NCBI RefSeq assembly: GCF_016765675.1
Contig: NZ_JAESWB010000168.1
Coordinates: 558,001-622,000 of the forward strand
Direction of reading: 5' to 3'
Source: Neobacillus paridis
GTDB lineage: Bacteria > Bacillota > Bacilli > Bacillales > Cytobacillaceae
Length of the DNA: 64,000 nt
Each line of letters opens with the position of its first letter. Position 1 is the stretch's first letter. Below are positions 7,769-15,895 of this stretch, one piece after another. The position numbers and the translations under genes were made by a program. The notes under the pieces are model-generated. The model was not told the origin of the DNA. It saw only the letters and a list, made by a program, of their open reading frames with translations, and did not search any database.

Positions 7769-8734
7769 ATGAAAAAACTATATTCATTAATACTTGCATT
7801 CATATTGATTATAGGAGTTCTTGTGGGGTGTTCCGGAAACAAAGAACAAAGCAAAGAAGACAATAAAGCGAATAATGATCAAAAAACAGAGCAGGTCTCC
7901 TTTCCGGTGACCGTAAAAGATGGTTTAAAAAATGATGTTATTATCAAGAAAAAGCCGAAAAAAATTGTCTCTTTAATCCCAAGCAACACGGAAATCTCCT
8001 ATGCTTTAGGGCTAGGAGATAAGATTGTCGGAGTTTCTGATTTTGATAATTATCCAAAAGAAGTGACGAAAAAAGAGAAAATCGGCGGTCAAGAAATTAA
8101 CGTCGAGAAAATTATTTCTCTAAAGCCTGATTTGGTGCTGGCACATGCATCAACAGCCCTCAATTTTAAAGATGGTATTCAACAATTGAAAGATGCCGGG
8201 ATTGCCGTTTTAGTTGTCAATGATGCGCAGAACTTCGAACAAGTTTTTGATTCCATCACCATGATTGGTAAAGCAACCGGTGAAGTCACGAAAGCAGACA
8301 AACTGGTGACTAGTATGAAAGATAAGCTGGCAAAGATCAAAGAAAAGGCAGCGGGAATCAAAGAGAAGAAAAAAGTATTAGTTGAAGTTGCGCCCGCTCC
8401 AGAAATTTATTCACCAGGCAACAAAACGTTCATGAATGAAATGTTAAAAGCGATTAACGCGGAAAACATTATAAGTGATCAAGACGGCTGGGTGAAGATT
8501 GATCAGGAAGCCATGATTAAACGTAATCCGGATGTCATTCTGACAACATATGGTTACTATGTAAAAAATCCGGTTCAGCAAGTGTTAGCGAGTAAGGGTT
8601 GGGAAAATGTCACAGCTGTGAAAACTAAACAAGTATACGATGTTGATTCAGACCGAGTAACCCGTACAGGACCAAGAATTATTGAAGGAGTAGAGGATCT
8701 TGCCAAGGCTGTCTATCCGGAAGTTTTTAAATAA
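7769..8734 (+). CDS. btuF: Corrinoid ABC transporter substrate-binding lipoprotein
   Basis: A 321-residue lipoprotein. The signal peptide ends in the lipobox LVGC, so the mature protein is anchored at Cys25, followed by a charged Lys/Asn/Glu linker. The rest is a type III periplasmic binding fold (KIVSLIPSNTEISYALGLGD, SLKPDLVLAH, ATGEVTKADKL). It captures cobalamin or cobinamide outside the membrane and delivers it to BtuCD. The ATG at 7769 is preceded by AGAAGGTGGG; an in-frame GTG at 7757 overlaps that site and is rejected. The B12 riboswitch upstream and the downstream permease and salvage genes define the substrate class. Confidence 0.92.
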   Translation: MKKLYSLILAFILIIGVLVGCSGNKEQSKEDNKANNDQKTEQVSFPVTVKDGLKNDVIIKKKPKKIVSLIPSNTEISYALGLGDKIVGVSDFDNYPKEVTKKEKIGGQEINVEKIISLKPDLVLAHASTALNFKDGIQQLKDAGIAVLVVNDAQNFEQVFDSITMIGKATGEVTKADKLVTSMKDKLAKIKEKAAGIKEKKKVLVEVAPAPEIYSPGNKTFMNEMLKAINAENIISDQDGWVKIDQEAMIKRNPDVILTTYGYYVKNPVQQVLASKGWENVTAVKTKQVYDVDSDRVTRTGPRIIEGVEDLAKAVYPEVFK

Positions 8735-9773
8735 TAAAATAACAGCCTATTTACTCGCCGGCATCTTCTTATTGCTTGCCATTTTATTAGGAATTGCCAT
8801 TGGAACTGTCTCTGTTCCAATCCCGATTATTATAAAAATCATCACCGGTAATTTATTTGGCACGCTCAGAGCGGAACATATCGATCCGATGTATTCAAGC
8901 ATTGTCATGAATATCCGTTTGCCGAGAGTCATCTTATCGGGTCTTGTTGGCGCCTCCCTTGCGATTGCAGGGGCGGCCTTTCAAGGGCTGCTCCGAAACC
9001 CGTTGGCAGACCCGTATACACTAGGCGTTTCGTCCGGGGCATCGGTAGGGGCCGTCATCACCTTATTTTTCAACCTTACCATTCCTTTTGTTGGTGCTTT
9101 TACTTTGCCGTTATTCAGTATTGTATTTTCCTTTATTACGATTTTTTGTGTTCTGATGTTTGCTCGTAAAATTGAACGCTCGATGCGGGTAGAAACGATC
9201 ATTCTGACCGGCATCATTTTTAGCTCGTTTTTAGGTGCCATGATATCGTTGATGATTGCTTTAACGGGCGATGAACTGAGGCAAATTATCGGCTGGTTAC
9301 TTGGCAGCGTCTCGATGCGCGGCTGGGTATATATTAAAATTATCCTGCCATTTTTTATCATTGGCTCGATCATCCTTATCTTCAATGCCAAGGAACTTAA
9401 TGCCATGTCTTTTGGCGAAGAACGGGCCCACCATCTTGGAGTGAACGTTCAAAAACGAAAGCTAATTGTCCTTTCGGCCGGTTCGATTTTAACTGGGGCG
9501 GCAGTTGCGGTGTCAGGCACCATCGGTTTTGTCGGCTTGGTGATTCCACATTTGACGAGGCTTATTTGGGGACCGGACCATAAACATTTGCTGCCATTAT
9601 CGATTTTTATCGGCAGCGGCTTTTTAATCTTGGCTGATCTGGTTTCGCGGACAATTATCTCCCCAACTGAATTGCCGATTGGCGTCATTACTTCATTAAT
9701 TGGTGCACCGGTGTTTGCTGTTATTTTACTGCAGAGAAAAAGAATCGAAAGAAGTGGTAAAAATGATGCTTAG
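8700..9773 (+). CDS. btuC: Corrinoid ABC transporter permease (FecCD family)
   Basis: A 357-residue permease with about ten membrane helices. Family marks include RLPRVILSGLVGASLAIAG, the stretch NPLADPYTLGVSSGAS and GFVGLVIPHLTRL near the ATPase-coupling loop. The start is TTG 8700, supported by GAAGGAG nine bases upstream; this makes the gene overlap btuF by 35 bases, so the two are translationally coupled. No ATG or GTG near the N-terminus would keep the first membrane helix. Confidence 0.92.
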   Translation: MPRLSIRKFLNNKITAYLLAGIFLLLAILLGIAIGTVSVPIPIIIKIITGNLFGTLRAEHIDPMYSSIVMNIRLPRVILSGLVGASLAIAGAAFQGLLRNPLADPYTLGVSSGASVGAVITLFFNLTIPFVGAFTLPLFSIVFSFITIFCVLMFARKIERSMRVETIILTGIIFSSFLGAMISLMIALTGDELRQIIGWLLGSVSMRGWVYIKIILPFFIIGSIILIFNAKELNAMSFGEERAHHLGVNVQKRKLIVLSAGSILTGAAVAVSGTIGFVGLVIPHLTRLIWGPDHKHLLPLSIFIGSGFLILADLVSRTIISPTELPIGVITSLIGAPVFAVILLQRKRIERSGKNDA

Positions 9774-11247
9774 CGTACAACATGTATCAGGCGGTTATTC
9801 AGGGAAAGCAGTATTAAAAGATATTACATTCGGAGTAGAAAAAGGGGAACTGTTCGGAATCCTCGGTCCAAATGGCAGCGGTAAAACAACCCTGCTGAAA
9901 ATGCTTAGCGGAATTCTGCCGTTTCAAGCAGGAGAGATTTTGATTGATGACAAACGGCTCAAAGAATACAGTCCAAAACAGTTGGCGCAAAAGGTCGCTG
10001 TTCTTTCACAGCATTCTTCGCAATCCTTCTCCTATACGGTAAAGGAAACCGTCTCGCTTGGACGATATGCTCACCAACGAGGCTTGTTTCAGACATGGTC
10101 GGACGAGGATGAAGCGGTTGTTCAAAGAGTGATGCAGCATATCGGCGTCTCCACGTTACAAAACAAAAACATCCAAGAACTATCCGGCGGTGAAAAACAA
10201 AGGGTGTTTCTCGCCCAGGCATTGGCCCAGGAACCGGAAATCTTATTGTTAGATGAACCCACGAACCACCTGGATTTATCCTACCAAAAGGAATTATTCG
10301 ACCTGCTCAAACAATGGACAACCGAGAATCATTTAACGGTAATATCGATTTTCCATGATTTAAACCTTGCTGGTCTTTATTGTGACCGCTTGCTTTTGCT
10401 CGAAAAAGGCGTTATCAAAGTCAATCGCGAACCTAATGAGGTATTAAGAGAAGAAACCATTCGCGCTGTCTATCGAACAAATATTCATAAATTCCCTCAT
10501 CCAAAGGTGGCCGCCCCACAAATGGCGCTGCTGCCAGAACGGCAAAAATCAGCACAACTGGTTGTCATTCAAGAAGGTATGTTACAGCAAGCTGATGAAT
10601 TAATCTTCTTGAAGTCCCCTGTGCCGTTAAGAACGATGTCCTCAGGTGTGATTGGTTCGGGAACTGGCTGGTATCAGGCTTTTGTTAACCGTCATGTTGA
10701 TAAAGATTATAACTGCAGTGATTTTCGCCAAGATATGGCCGATTTCCTACGGAAAAACGGATTTGAACCATCTGAAACAGTTGGAATGATGACTGCCGTA
10801 ACGCTTGAAGATGTCGAATATCAAGTTTTCGAAACTGATGGCTTTTCTCTCTTTGCCGTCGTGACCGCCGGTGTTGGAAATGCCGTTGATGCCTCCAAAA
10901 GCGAGCTGCACACATTTGAAATCGTGCCCGGGACGATTAATACATGGGTTTTTGTCAATGGTGACCTGAGCGAGGAAGCGTTTATTCAAAGTATTATGAC
11001 GGCAACCGAAGCGAAAGTGAAGGCACTGCATGATTTACAGGTAGTCGATGAAGTGACGGGAACGATTGCAACCGGCACATCCACCGACAGCATTCTTGTG
11101 GCAGCAACGCAAACCGGCATGGCACTAGATTTTGCCGGAACGATCACCCCTTTAGGGAAAATGATTAGTAAAGCAGTTTATCAGTGTACAATAAAAGCCA
11201 TTCAAAAATCGCAAAAGAGGAAAAAAGCATGTTCGGCTATCATCTAA
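9763..11247 (+). CDS. btuD: BtuD ATPase fused to CbiZ adenosylcobinamide amidohydrolase
   Basis: A 494-residue two-domain protein. Residues 1 to about 255 form an ABC ATPase with Walker A GPNGSGKTT (35-43), signature LSGGEKQR (about 139), Walker B LLLDEPT and an H-loop in FHDLNL. From about residue 265 a CbiZ domain follows (MSSGVIGSGTGWYQAFVNRHV, AVVTAGVGNAVDAS, GTATGTSTDS-like). CbiZ cleaves the aminopropanol arm of adenosylcobinamide or pseudo-cobalamin to cobyric acid, so incoming corrinoids can be remodelled as they enter. The same fusion is known as YvrA in B. subtilis. The start is ATG 9763, overlapping btuC by 11 bases; the ribosome site (GAAGTGG) is weak. Confidence 0.9.
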   Translation: MMLSVQHVSGGYSGKAVLKDITFGVEKGELFGILGPNGSGKTTLLKMLSGILPFQAGEILIDDKRLKEYSPKQLAQKVAVLSQHSSQSFSYTVKETVSLGRYAHQRGLFQTWSDEDEAVVQRVMQHIGVSTLQNKNIQELSGGEKQRVFLAQALAQEPEILLLDEPTNHLDLSYQKELFDLLKQWTTENHLTVISIFHDLNLAGLYCDRLLLLEKGVIKVNREPNEVLREETIRAVYRTNIHKFPHPKVAAPQMALLPERQKSAQLVVIQEGMLQQADELIFLKSPVPLRTMSSGVIGSGTGWYQAFVNRHVDKDYNCSDFRQDMADFLRKNGFEPSETVGMMTAVTLEDVEYQVFETDGFSLFAVVTAGVGNAVDASKSELHTFEIVPGTINTWVFVNGDLSEEAFIQSIMTATEAKVKALHDLQVVDEVTGTIATGTSTDSILVAATQTGMALDFAGTITPLGKMISKAVYQCTIKAIQKSQKRKKACSAII

Positions 11248-12188
11248 TTTCGATTACGATTGCTTATGTTATTGACAAGCTGATTGGTGACCCTCCAAAT
11301 TGGCCGCATCCGGTCCGCTGGATGGGGACATTGATTGCATTTTTGGAGAAACGATGGAATCGGGGCCGTGCGAAAAAAAGCAAAGGTGTAGCCATGCTTG
11401 GTAGCGTTTTATTGATAAGTTTTACCATTACTTTATCTGTGGTTTTGGCCGCTTATACAATCCATCCGCTTGTCGGGATGATCGTCGAAGCCGTCATCAT
11501 TGCCACCACTATTGCCGAAAAAAGCTTAAAGGAGGCCTCAATTGAGGTGTATCAGCCGTTAACAGCAGGCGACCTCACGGAAGCTCGGAAAAAACTTTCC
11601 TATATTGTCGGCCGGGATACAGACAACCTGAACGAAGCGGAAATCGCCAGGGGAGCGATCGAAACGGTTGCGGAAAATACAAGTGATGGTGTCACAGCCC
11701 CGTTATTTTGGGCGTTGATTGGCGGTGCCCCGCTGGCGATGGTTTACCGGGCGGCTAATACATGTGATTCCATGGTGGGACATATGAATGAGCGCTATAA
11801 AGAGTTCGGTTGGGCGTCAGCGAAATGGGATGATCTTCTCAATTGGATTCCCAGCCGTTTAACTGGAATGATCATGCTGCTGGGCAACCGTCCCGAGAGC
11901 ATGAGTTACAAGAAAGCGTGGTCGATTTTATTTCGTGATGCCAAAAGACACCCAAGTCCCAACAGCGGCTGGCTGGAGGCGGCTGTTGCCGTCATCTTAG
12001 GTATTCAGCTCGGTGGAAAGAATTATTATAAGGGTTACGCGTCAGATCGGGCAAAAATGGGGGAACCACTATCCCCGATTAAGGCCGATCATATTTTAAA
12101 GGTAAATGCGATACTGGCTAAAACCGCTCTGTTATTCATCCTAGTATTATGGCTTGGAGGTGGCAGCATTGAATTTTTTATTTCCTGA
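11229..12188 (+). CDS. cbiB: Adenosylcobinamide-phosphate synthase
   Basis: A 319-residue membrane protein (CbiB/CobD family) that joins cobyric acid to (R)-1-amino-2-propanol phosphate. The signature near the N-terminus is DPPNWPHPVRWMG, and the conserved loops AEIARGAIETVAENTSDG, AANTCDSMVGH and RHPSPNSGWLEAA are all present. It re-amidates the product made by the CbiZ domain of the preceding gene. The ATG at 11229 has AGAGGA eight bases upstream and overlaps the btuD-cbiZ stop by 19 bases. Confidence 0.93.
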   Translation: MFGYHLISITIAYVIDKLIGDPPNWPHPVRWMGTLIAFLEKRWNRGRAKKSKGVAMLGSVLLISFTITLSVVLAAYTIHPLVGMIVEAVIIATTIAEKSLKEASIEVYQPLTAGDLTEARKKLSYIVGRDTDNLNEAEIARGAIETVAENTSDGVTAPLFWALIGGAPLAMVYRAANTCDSMVGHMNERYKEFGWASAKWDDLLNWIPSRLTGMIMLLGNRPESMSYKKAWSILFRDAKRHPSPNSGWLEAAVAVILGIQLGGKNYYKGYASDRAKMGEPLSPIKADHILKVNAILAKTALLFILVLWLGGGSIEFFIS

Positions 12189-12756
12189 TACTTCACTAAT
12201 ATTCATCACTGGCGGAGTAAGGAGCGGCAAAAGCAGCTTTGCCGAAAGACTTGCCGAAAAAGTGGCAGTAGAAACAGGCGGGCAGCTTACCTATCTTGCC
12301 ACTGGCATCGCTACCGATCCCGAAATGGCAGCCAGGATTACCAAGCATCAACGAGATCGCGAAACAGCGGAACTTCCATGGAAAACGCTGGAGCAAGCTA
12401 TCCATATTGGGGACGTTGCTTCGTCAGTAAACGATCATGATATTATCCTGTTGGATTGTGTAACGACCCTCTTGAATAATGAATTATTTTATAAAAACCA
12501 AGCCTGGGATGCTGCTTTTTTAGCAACGGTAAAAGATAGGATTGTCAGCGGGATCTGCGCGATAAAAAACCGGGCAAAAGCGATGATTGTCGTCAGCAAT
12601 GAAGTATTATACGAACCGTATTCTGCGAACGAACTTGTTTTTACATATGGGCACTTGCTGGGGCAAATTCACCAACAATTAGTTCAGCTTGCTGATCAGG
12701 CCTATTTAATTGAGGCAGGGGTACCGCTGATTATGAAATCAGCGGTACGACAATGA
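12169..12756 (+). CDS. cobU: Bifunctional adenosylcobinamide kinase/guanylyltransferase
   Basis: A 195-residue cytoplasmic enzyme that phosphorylates adenosylcobinamide and transfers GMP to give AdoCbi-GDP. It shows the P-loop GGVRSGKSSFAE, the guanylyl-accepting histidine region (ARITKHQRDR) and LLDCVTTLLNN. The C-terminal half is less typical than usual (VVSNEVLYEPYSANELVF in place of the common NEVGxGIVP). The start is TTG 12169, set by GGAGGTGG at 12155-12162, and the gene overlaps cbiB by 20 bases. A second, degenerate homologue lies at 14156. Confidence 0.88.
   Translation: MNFLFPDTSLIFITGGVRSGKSSFAERLAEKVAVETGGQLTYLATGIATDPEMAARITKHQRDRETAELPWKTLEQAIHIGDVASSVNDHDIILLDCVTTLLNNELFYKNQAWDAAFLATVKDRIVSGICAIKNRAKAMIVVSNEVLYEPYSANELVFTYGHLLGQIHQQLVQLADQAYLIEAGVPLIMKSAVRQ
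12721..12748 (+). repeat. Perfect 12-bp hairpin at the end of cobU
   Basis: GTACCGCTGATT (12721-12732) and AATCAGCGGTAC (12737-12748) are exact inverted repeats around ATGA. The hairpin lies wholly within the last cobU codons, ends eight bases before the end of the stop codon, and has no T tract. Confidence 0.85.
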
Positions 12757-12864
12757 ATCGATCAATGCTTTACGAGCAGCTTAAAAGATTCGCTTGGAGT
12801 GGTCGTTGCAACAACATCAAGTAACCTTAGTGAATGAACCAAACACCGATTAGTGAGGCAAGAT

Positions 12865-13635
12865 ATGATGAAATTTATCAGAGGCTTTTTGATAGGCGTT
12901 CAATTTTTTACAGCGATTCCAATCAGCAAACAATTTCCGATGGATGAAGACCACCTGAAACGAACGATTCAAGCTTTTCCACTGCTTGGATTAGGGCAGG
13001 GAATGATCTATTCCTTCCTATTATATATACTGATTGAAAATACACCTTTTTCCCATTTGGCTGCTGCTTTCCTGTTATGGTTGGTAACGATTATTTTGAC
13101 AGGTGGCATCCATCTCGATGCCTGGATGGATGTCAGCGATGCCTATTTTTCCTATCAGGATCAAGCCAGAAGACTTGAAATAATGAAGGACCCGCGAATC
13201 GGAGCTTTTGGTGTTATTTCCGTCATGATTCTATTAAGCTGCAGGTTTTTGTTTATTTATGAGATCACCTTGAACCCTCACTTGTTAACTTATGTATTGA
13301 TTGCTATCATTCCTTTTTTAAGTAAAACCATAATGGGTGTTCTGCTGCTGACCGTCAGGCCGGCAAGAGCAGAAGGTCTCGGGTATCTTTTTCAAAAGGC
13401 TGCTACTGCCAAAGCGTTGTGGCTTTATCCTGTTTATTTATTGGCTGCAGCTATTTTGTTTCCACGTGCTGCCATCCTAATTGTGCCTGCGACAGCCTGT
13501 TATTTGTTTGCACGGTTAAAGGTCGGCAAATGGTTTGGCGGGATTACTGGTGATGTATTAGGCGCAACGGTGGAAGGGACGGAGTTGATTCTATGGCTGA
13601 CCGTGTGGTTATTGCATTATTTCGTCACGGTATAA
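12865..13635 (+). CDS. cobS: Adenosylcobinamide-GDP ribazoletransferase (cobalamin synthase)
   Basis: A 256-residue integral membrane enzyme joining AdoCbi-GDP with alpha-ribazole (phosphate). The N-terminus (GFLIGVQFFTAIPI) and the metal-binding motif GGIHLDAWMDVSDAYF are diagnostic; KDPRIGAFGV follows. ATG 12865 or 12868 is favoured because GTGAGG at 12853-12858 serves as ribosome site; GTG 12853 would use none. A 108-base gap separates it from cobU, the only sizeable gap inside the operon. Confidence 0.92.
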   Translation: MMKFIRGFLIGVQFFTAIPISKQFPMDEDHLKRTIQAFPLLGLGQGMIYSFLLYILIENTPFSHLAAAFLLWLVTIILTGGIHLDAWMDVSDAYFSYQDQARRLEIMKDPRIGAFGVISVMILLSCRFLFIYEITLNPHLLTYVLIAIIPFLSKTIMGVLLLTVRPARAEGLGYLFQKAATAKALWLYPVYLLAAAILFPRAAILIVPATACYLFARLKVGKWFGGITGDVLGATVEGTELILWLTVWLLHYFVTV

Positions 13636-14204
13636 CCGAAGAAAATAAACGAAGGGCTTACTTGGGATGGAATGATTCGCCATTAGCGGCGGAGGCGAAA
13701 GAGAGCGCGGTACATGAAGAATATGATGCTTATTTTTCCAGTGATTTGGGCAGATGTATCGCCATGGCAAAACAATTATTTCCAGATAAGACACCCATCC
13801 TCCTTCAAGAACTAAGAGAAATGAACTTCGGTGAATGGCAAGGTAGGACGTATGAACAGTTGCATGATAATCGATTGTATCAACAATGGCTGTCAAATCC
13901 CTATCATTCCAGCCCGCCAAAGGGTGAGTCTTTTCAGCAGTTTGCCGATAGAATTGAAGCCGGTTGGAAGAAGATTGTTGAGTTTCTCCTGAACAATCGT
14001 ATTCACAGTTGTGCGGTCATGACCCATGGTGGCGTTATTAAATATCTATTAGCTCATTATGCCCCGCAGCAACAGGAATTTTGGAATTGGAAGACACCGC
14101 ATGATGTCGCGTTTAAATTCATTTTTTCAAAACAGGCGTTAAGGAGGGGTGAACGATGCACTTTGTTACAGGAGGTGCCTTTAACGGTAAAAGGTCATGG
14201 GTAA
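13593..14204 (+). CDS. cobC: Alpha-ribazole phosphatase-like histidine phosphatase
   Basis: A 203-residue member of the histidine phosphatase superfamily with the RHG motif at residues 11-13 (LFRHGITEEN), the acid ELREMNFGEWQG region, and the second histidine in MTHGGVIKYLL. In this context it should remove the phosphate from alpha-ribazole-5'-phosphate or cobalamin-5'-phosphate. It overlaps cobS by 43 bases and the next gene by 49, so it is tightly embedded in the operon. Confidence 0.85.
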   Translation: MADRVVIALFRHGITEENKRRAYLGWNDSPLAAEAKESAVHEEYDAYFSSDLGRCIAMAKQLFPDKTPILLQELREMNFGEWQGRTYEQLHDNRLYQQWLSNPYHSSPPKGESFQQFADRIEAGWKKIVEFLLNNRIHSCAVMTHGGVIKYLLAHYAPQQQEFWNWKTPHDVAFKFIFSKQALRRGERCTLLQEVPLTVKGHG

Positions 14205-14581
14205 AGGAGAGATTTGCGAATGCCTGCTGGCTGTCCGCCTATGAAAATGCCCAATTGCCAACTAATTTAACTGATATTAACAGCGAATTGCTCGTTTTGG
14301 AGGGGATCGAGATGTGGCTTAAGGAATTATCATCACAATCTGATCCTGCCATTTGCCGCGATATTTGGCGGCACACATTGGCCCAATGGGAATCCTGGGA
14401 AAGAGCAAATTCCCAACGTCAATTAATCATCATTGGTACCGATATCACAAAAGGGATCGTTCCCATGGAAGAGGAAAACAGGCGCTGGCGTGACGTAACA
14501 GGCTGGGCCTATCAGGATTTGGCTATCATGGCAAAAACGGTAGATGTCATCTGGTGCGGTATCAATCAAACTATTAAATAG
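14156..14581 (+). CDS. Second, shortened CobU-like protein
   Basis: A 141-residue protein with an excellent ribosome site (AAGGAGGGGTG). It begins MHFVTGGAFNGKRSW, a P-loop relic in which the usual GKS/T is GKR. Its C-terminal half, KGIVPMEEENRRWRDVTGW then AKTVDVIWCGI, matches the guanylyltransferase segment of CobU that is atypical in the first copy. It lacks the central region and is well short of the usual 180-190 residues. The two CobU-like proteins may be complementary halves of one activity, or this one may be regulatory. Its function is inferred only. Confidence 0.6.
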   Translation: MHFVTGGAFNGKRSWVKERFANACWLSAYENAQLPTNLTDINSELLVLEGIEMWLKELSSQSDPAICRDIWRHTLAQWESWERANSQRQLIIIGTDITKGIVPMEEENRRWRDVTGWAYQDLAIMAKTVDVIWCGINQTIK

Positions 14582-14614
14582 AAACGGTCAACGTTTCGTT
14601 TGGAGGAACAAAAA

Positions 14615-15121
14615 ATGAAAGAGAAGCTTACTGTGAAATTTCTCAGCTGGATCGCTATGTTTATTGCTTTATCTGCGGTTGGGGCTTCGATTAAGATTCC
14701 AGCAATTATTGGCAGTGTCGCTCTTGATGCTTTTCCGGCGTTATTAGCCGCGGCATTGTTGGGCGGTGTCCCTGGAGCAATCGTTGGGGCATTGGGGCAT
14801 TTATTATCTGCGTTATTAGGCGGATTTCCATTAGGACCGCTGCACTTTGTGATTGCCATAGAAATGGCGATTTTATGCTGGCTGTTTGGGGGTATGTATG
14901 GCAAAAACCATAAGCTTCTGGCGGGTGTTGTTTTTGTGCTTTTGAATACGTTTGCAGCTCCGTTTCCATTTATTTTTCTTATTAGTAAGGCATTTTATAT
15001 TTCGATGTTGCCATCGCTTGCGGTTGGTTCTATTTTGAATGCTGCGATTGCCCTGATTTTGATCCCGCGTCTCGTACCGTTTGTGGCTCACGGATTTACT
15101 AAAGGAGAAGCAAGACGATGA
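14615..15121 (+). CDS. cblT: ECF transporter S component, probable alpha-ribazole transporter CblT
   Basis: A 168-residue, very hydrophobic protein with about five or six helices (SAVGASIKIPAIIGSVALDA, LLGGVPGAIVGALGHLLSAL, GGFPLGPLHF), the pattern of substrate-binding S components of energy-coupling-factor transporters. It sits in the corrinoid operon directly before a kinase-like gene. This matches the CblT-CblS alpha-ribazole salvage pair described in Listeria and Geobacillus. ATG 14615 follows GGAGGA; the in-frame TTG at 14600 overlaps that site. The shared EcfA/EcfT module is not in the window. Confidence 0.75.
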   Translation: MKEKLTVKFLSWIAMFIALSAVGASIKIPAIIGSVALDAFPALLAAALLGGVPGAIVGALGHLLSALLGGFPLGPLHFVIAIEMAILCWLFGGMYGKNHKLLAGVVFVLLNTFAAPFPFIFLISKAFYISMLPSLAVGSILNAAIALILIPRLVPFVAHGFTKGEARR

Positions 15122-15834
15122 GAAATGCGCTCGCCATTCCCGTGGATAAACAGACGACCTTGATTATTGCCAGCGATAATAGCGGTGCCATTGGGATGAA
15201 AGCAAATGACCATGTTCGTGTGCCATATGAAACGGTATCCTATTATTCTTTTCGTGTCGCCGCAATGGAATGTATCAGTGCCGGCGGCGAGGTCATTTCG
15301 GTTGTGCTCCAAAATTTTTGCGGCAATGAAGCTTGGGAGCAACTGGTGAAAGGAATTAACAAAGGCCTTGAAGAACTGGGACTACAGGATGTTTCGATTA
15401 CCGGCAGCACGGAAAGTAACTTTTCCTTACTCCAATCAGCAATCGGACTAATGGTGGTAGGAAAAAGGATGACTCAAAAAGGTAACGAAATCGATTCTGA
15501 GGGGGTAAATTTGGCGGTTGTGGGGATTCCTTTAGTTGGTCATGAAGTGATCGAACAGGAAGATCAGGTCGTTCCTTTATCCATTTTTCAAAAGGTAAGT
15601 AAGCTAAATAGAGTTATCACCTGGCCGGTCGGCTCCAAAGGGATCCTTTATGAGCTGCAGCAAATGTTACCCGACCTTGGTTTGACAGCGGAAAGGGTCA
15701 AAACCGCTATTGATGTGCATAAATCATCCGGTCCGGCTACATGTTTTCTCGCTGCATATCGGGATGGACAGGCTGAAGAACTTGCAAAGCTTGCGGGAAA
15801 CTATCTCCATCCGATAACCATTAACGAGGCTTGA
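15118..15834 (+). CDS. cblS: AIR-synthase-related protein, probable alpha-ribazole kinase CblS
   Basis: A 238-residue protein resembling the PurM/ThiL (AIR synthase) fold: TLIIASDNSGAIGMKANDHV near the N-terminus resembles the ATP- and metal-binding strand of that fold, and VAMECISAGGEVISVVLQNF follows. In salvage operons this family phosphorylates alpha-ribazole to alpha-ribazole-5'-phosphate, the substrate of CobS. It overlaps cblT by four bases (ATGA), supporting joint function. A terminator follows, ending the operon. Confidence 0.75.
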   Translation: MRNALAIPVDKQTTLIIASDNSGAIGMKANDHVRVPYETVSYYSFRVAAMECISAGGEVISVVLQNFCGNEAWEQLVKGINKGLEELGLQDVSITGSTESNFSLLQSAIGLMVVGKRMTQKGNEIDSEGVNLAVVGIPLVGHEVIEQEDQVVPLSIFQKVSKLNRVITWPVGSKGILYELQQMLPDLGLTAERVKTAIDVHKSSGPATCFLAAYRDGQAEELAKLAGNYLHPITINEA

Positions 15835-15867
15835 TTCCATCTTTTAAAAAGTTTGGTAAAATAAACG

Positions 15868-15895
15868 AAATAGCACGCCTTTGGGCGTGCTATTT
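15868..15895. terminator. Bidirectional terminator between convergent genes
   Basis: AAATAGCACGCC (15868-15879) pairs perfectly with GGCGTGCTATTT (15884-15895) around TTTG. The right arm covers the stop codon of the minus-strand penicillin-binding protein gene. Confidence 0.75.

Noticed and set aside
8981..9406. A 141-codon minus-strand frame inside btuC
   Set aside because: Antisense shadow of a membrane protein gene; no homology pattern and no start signals.
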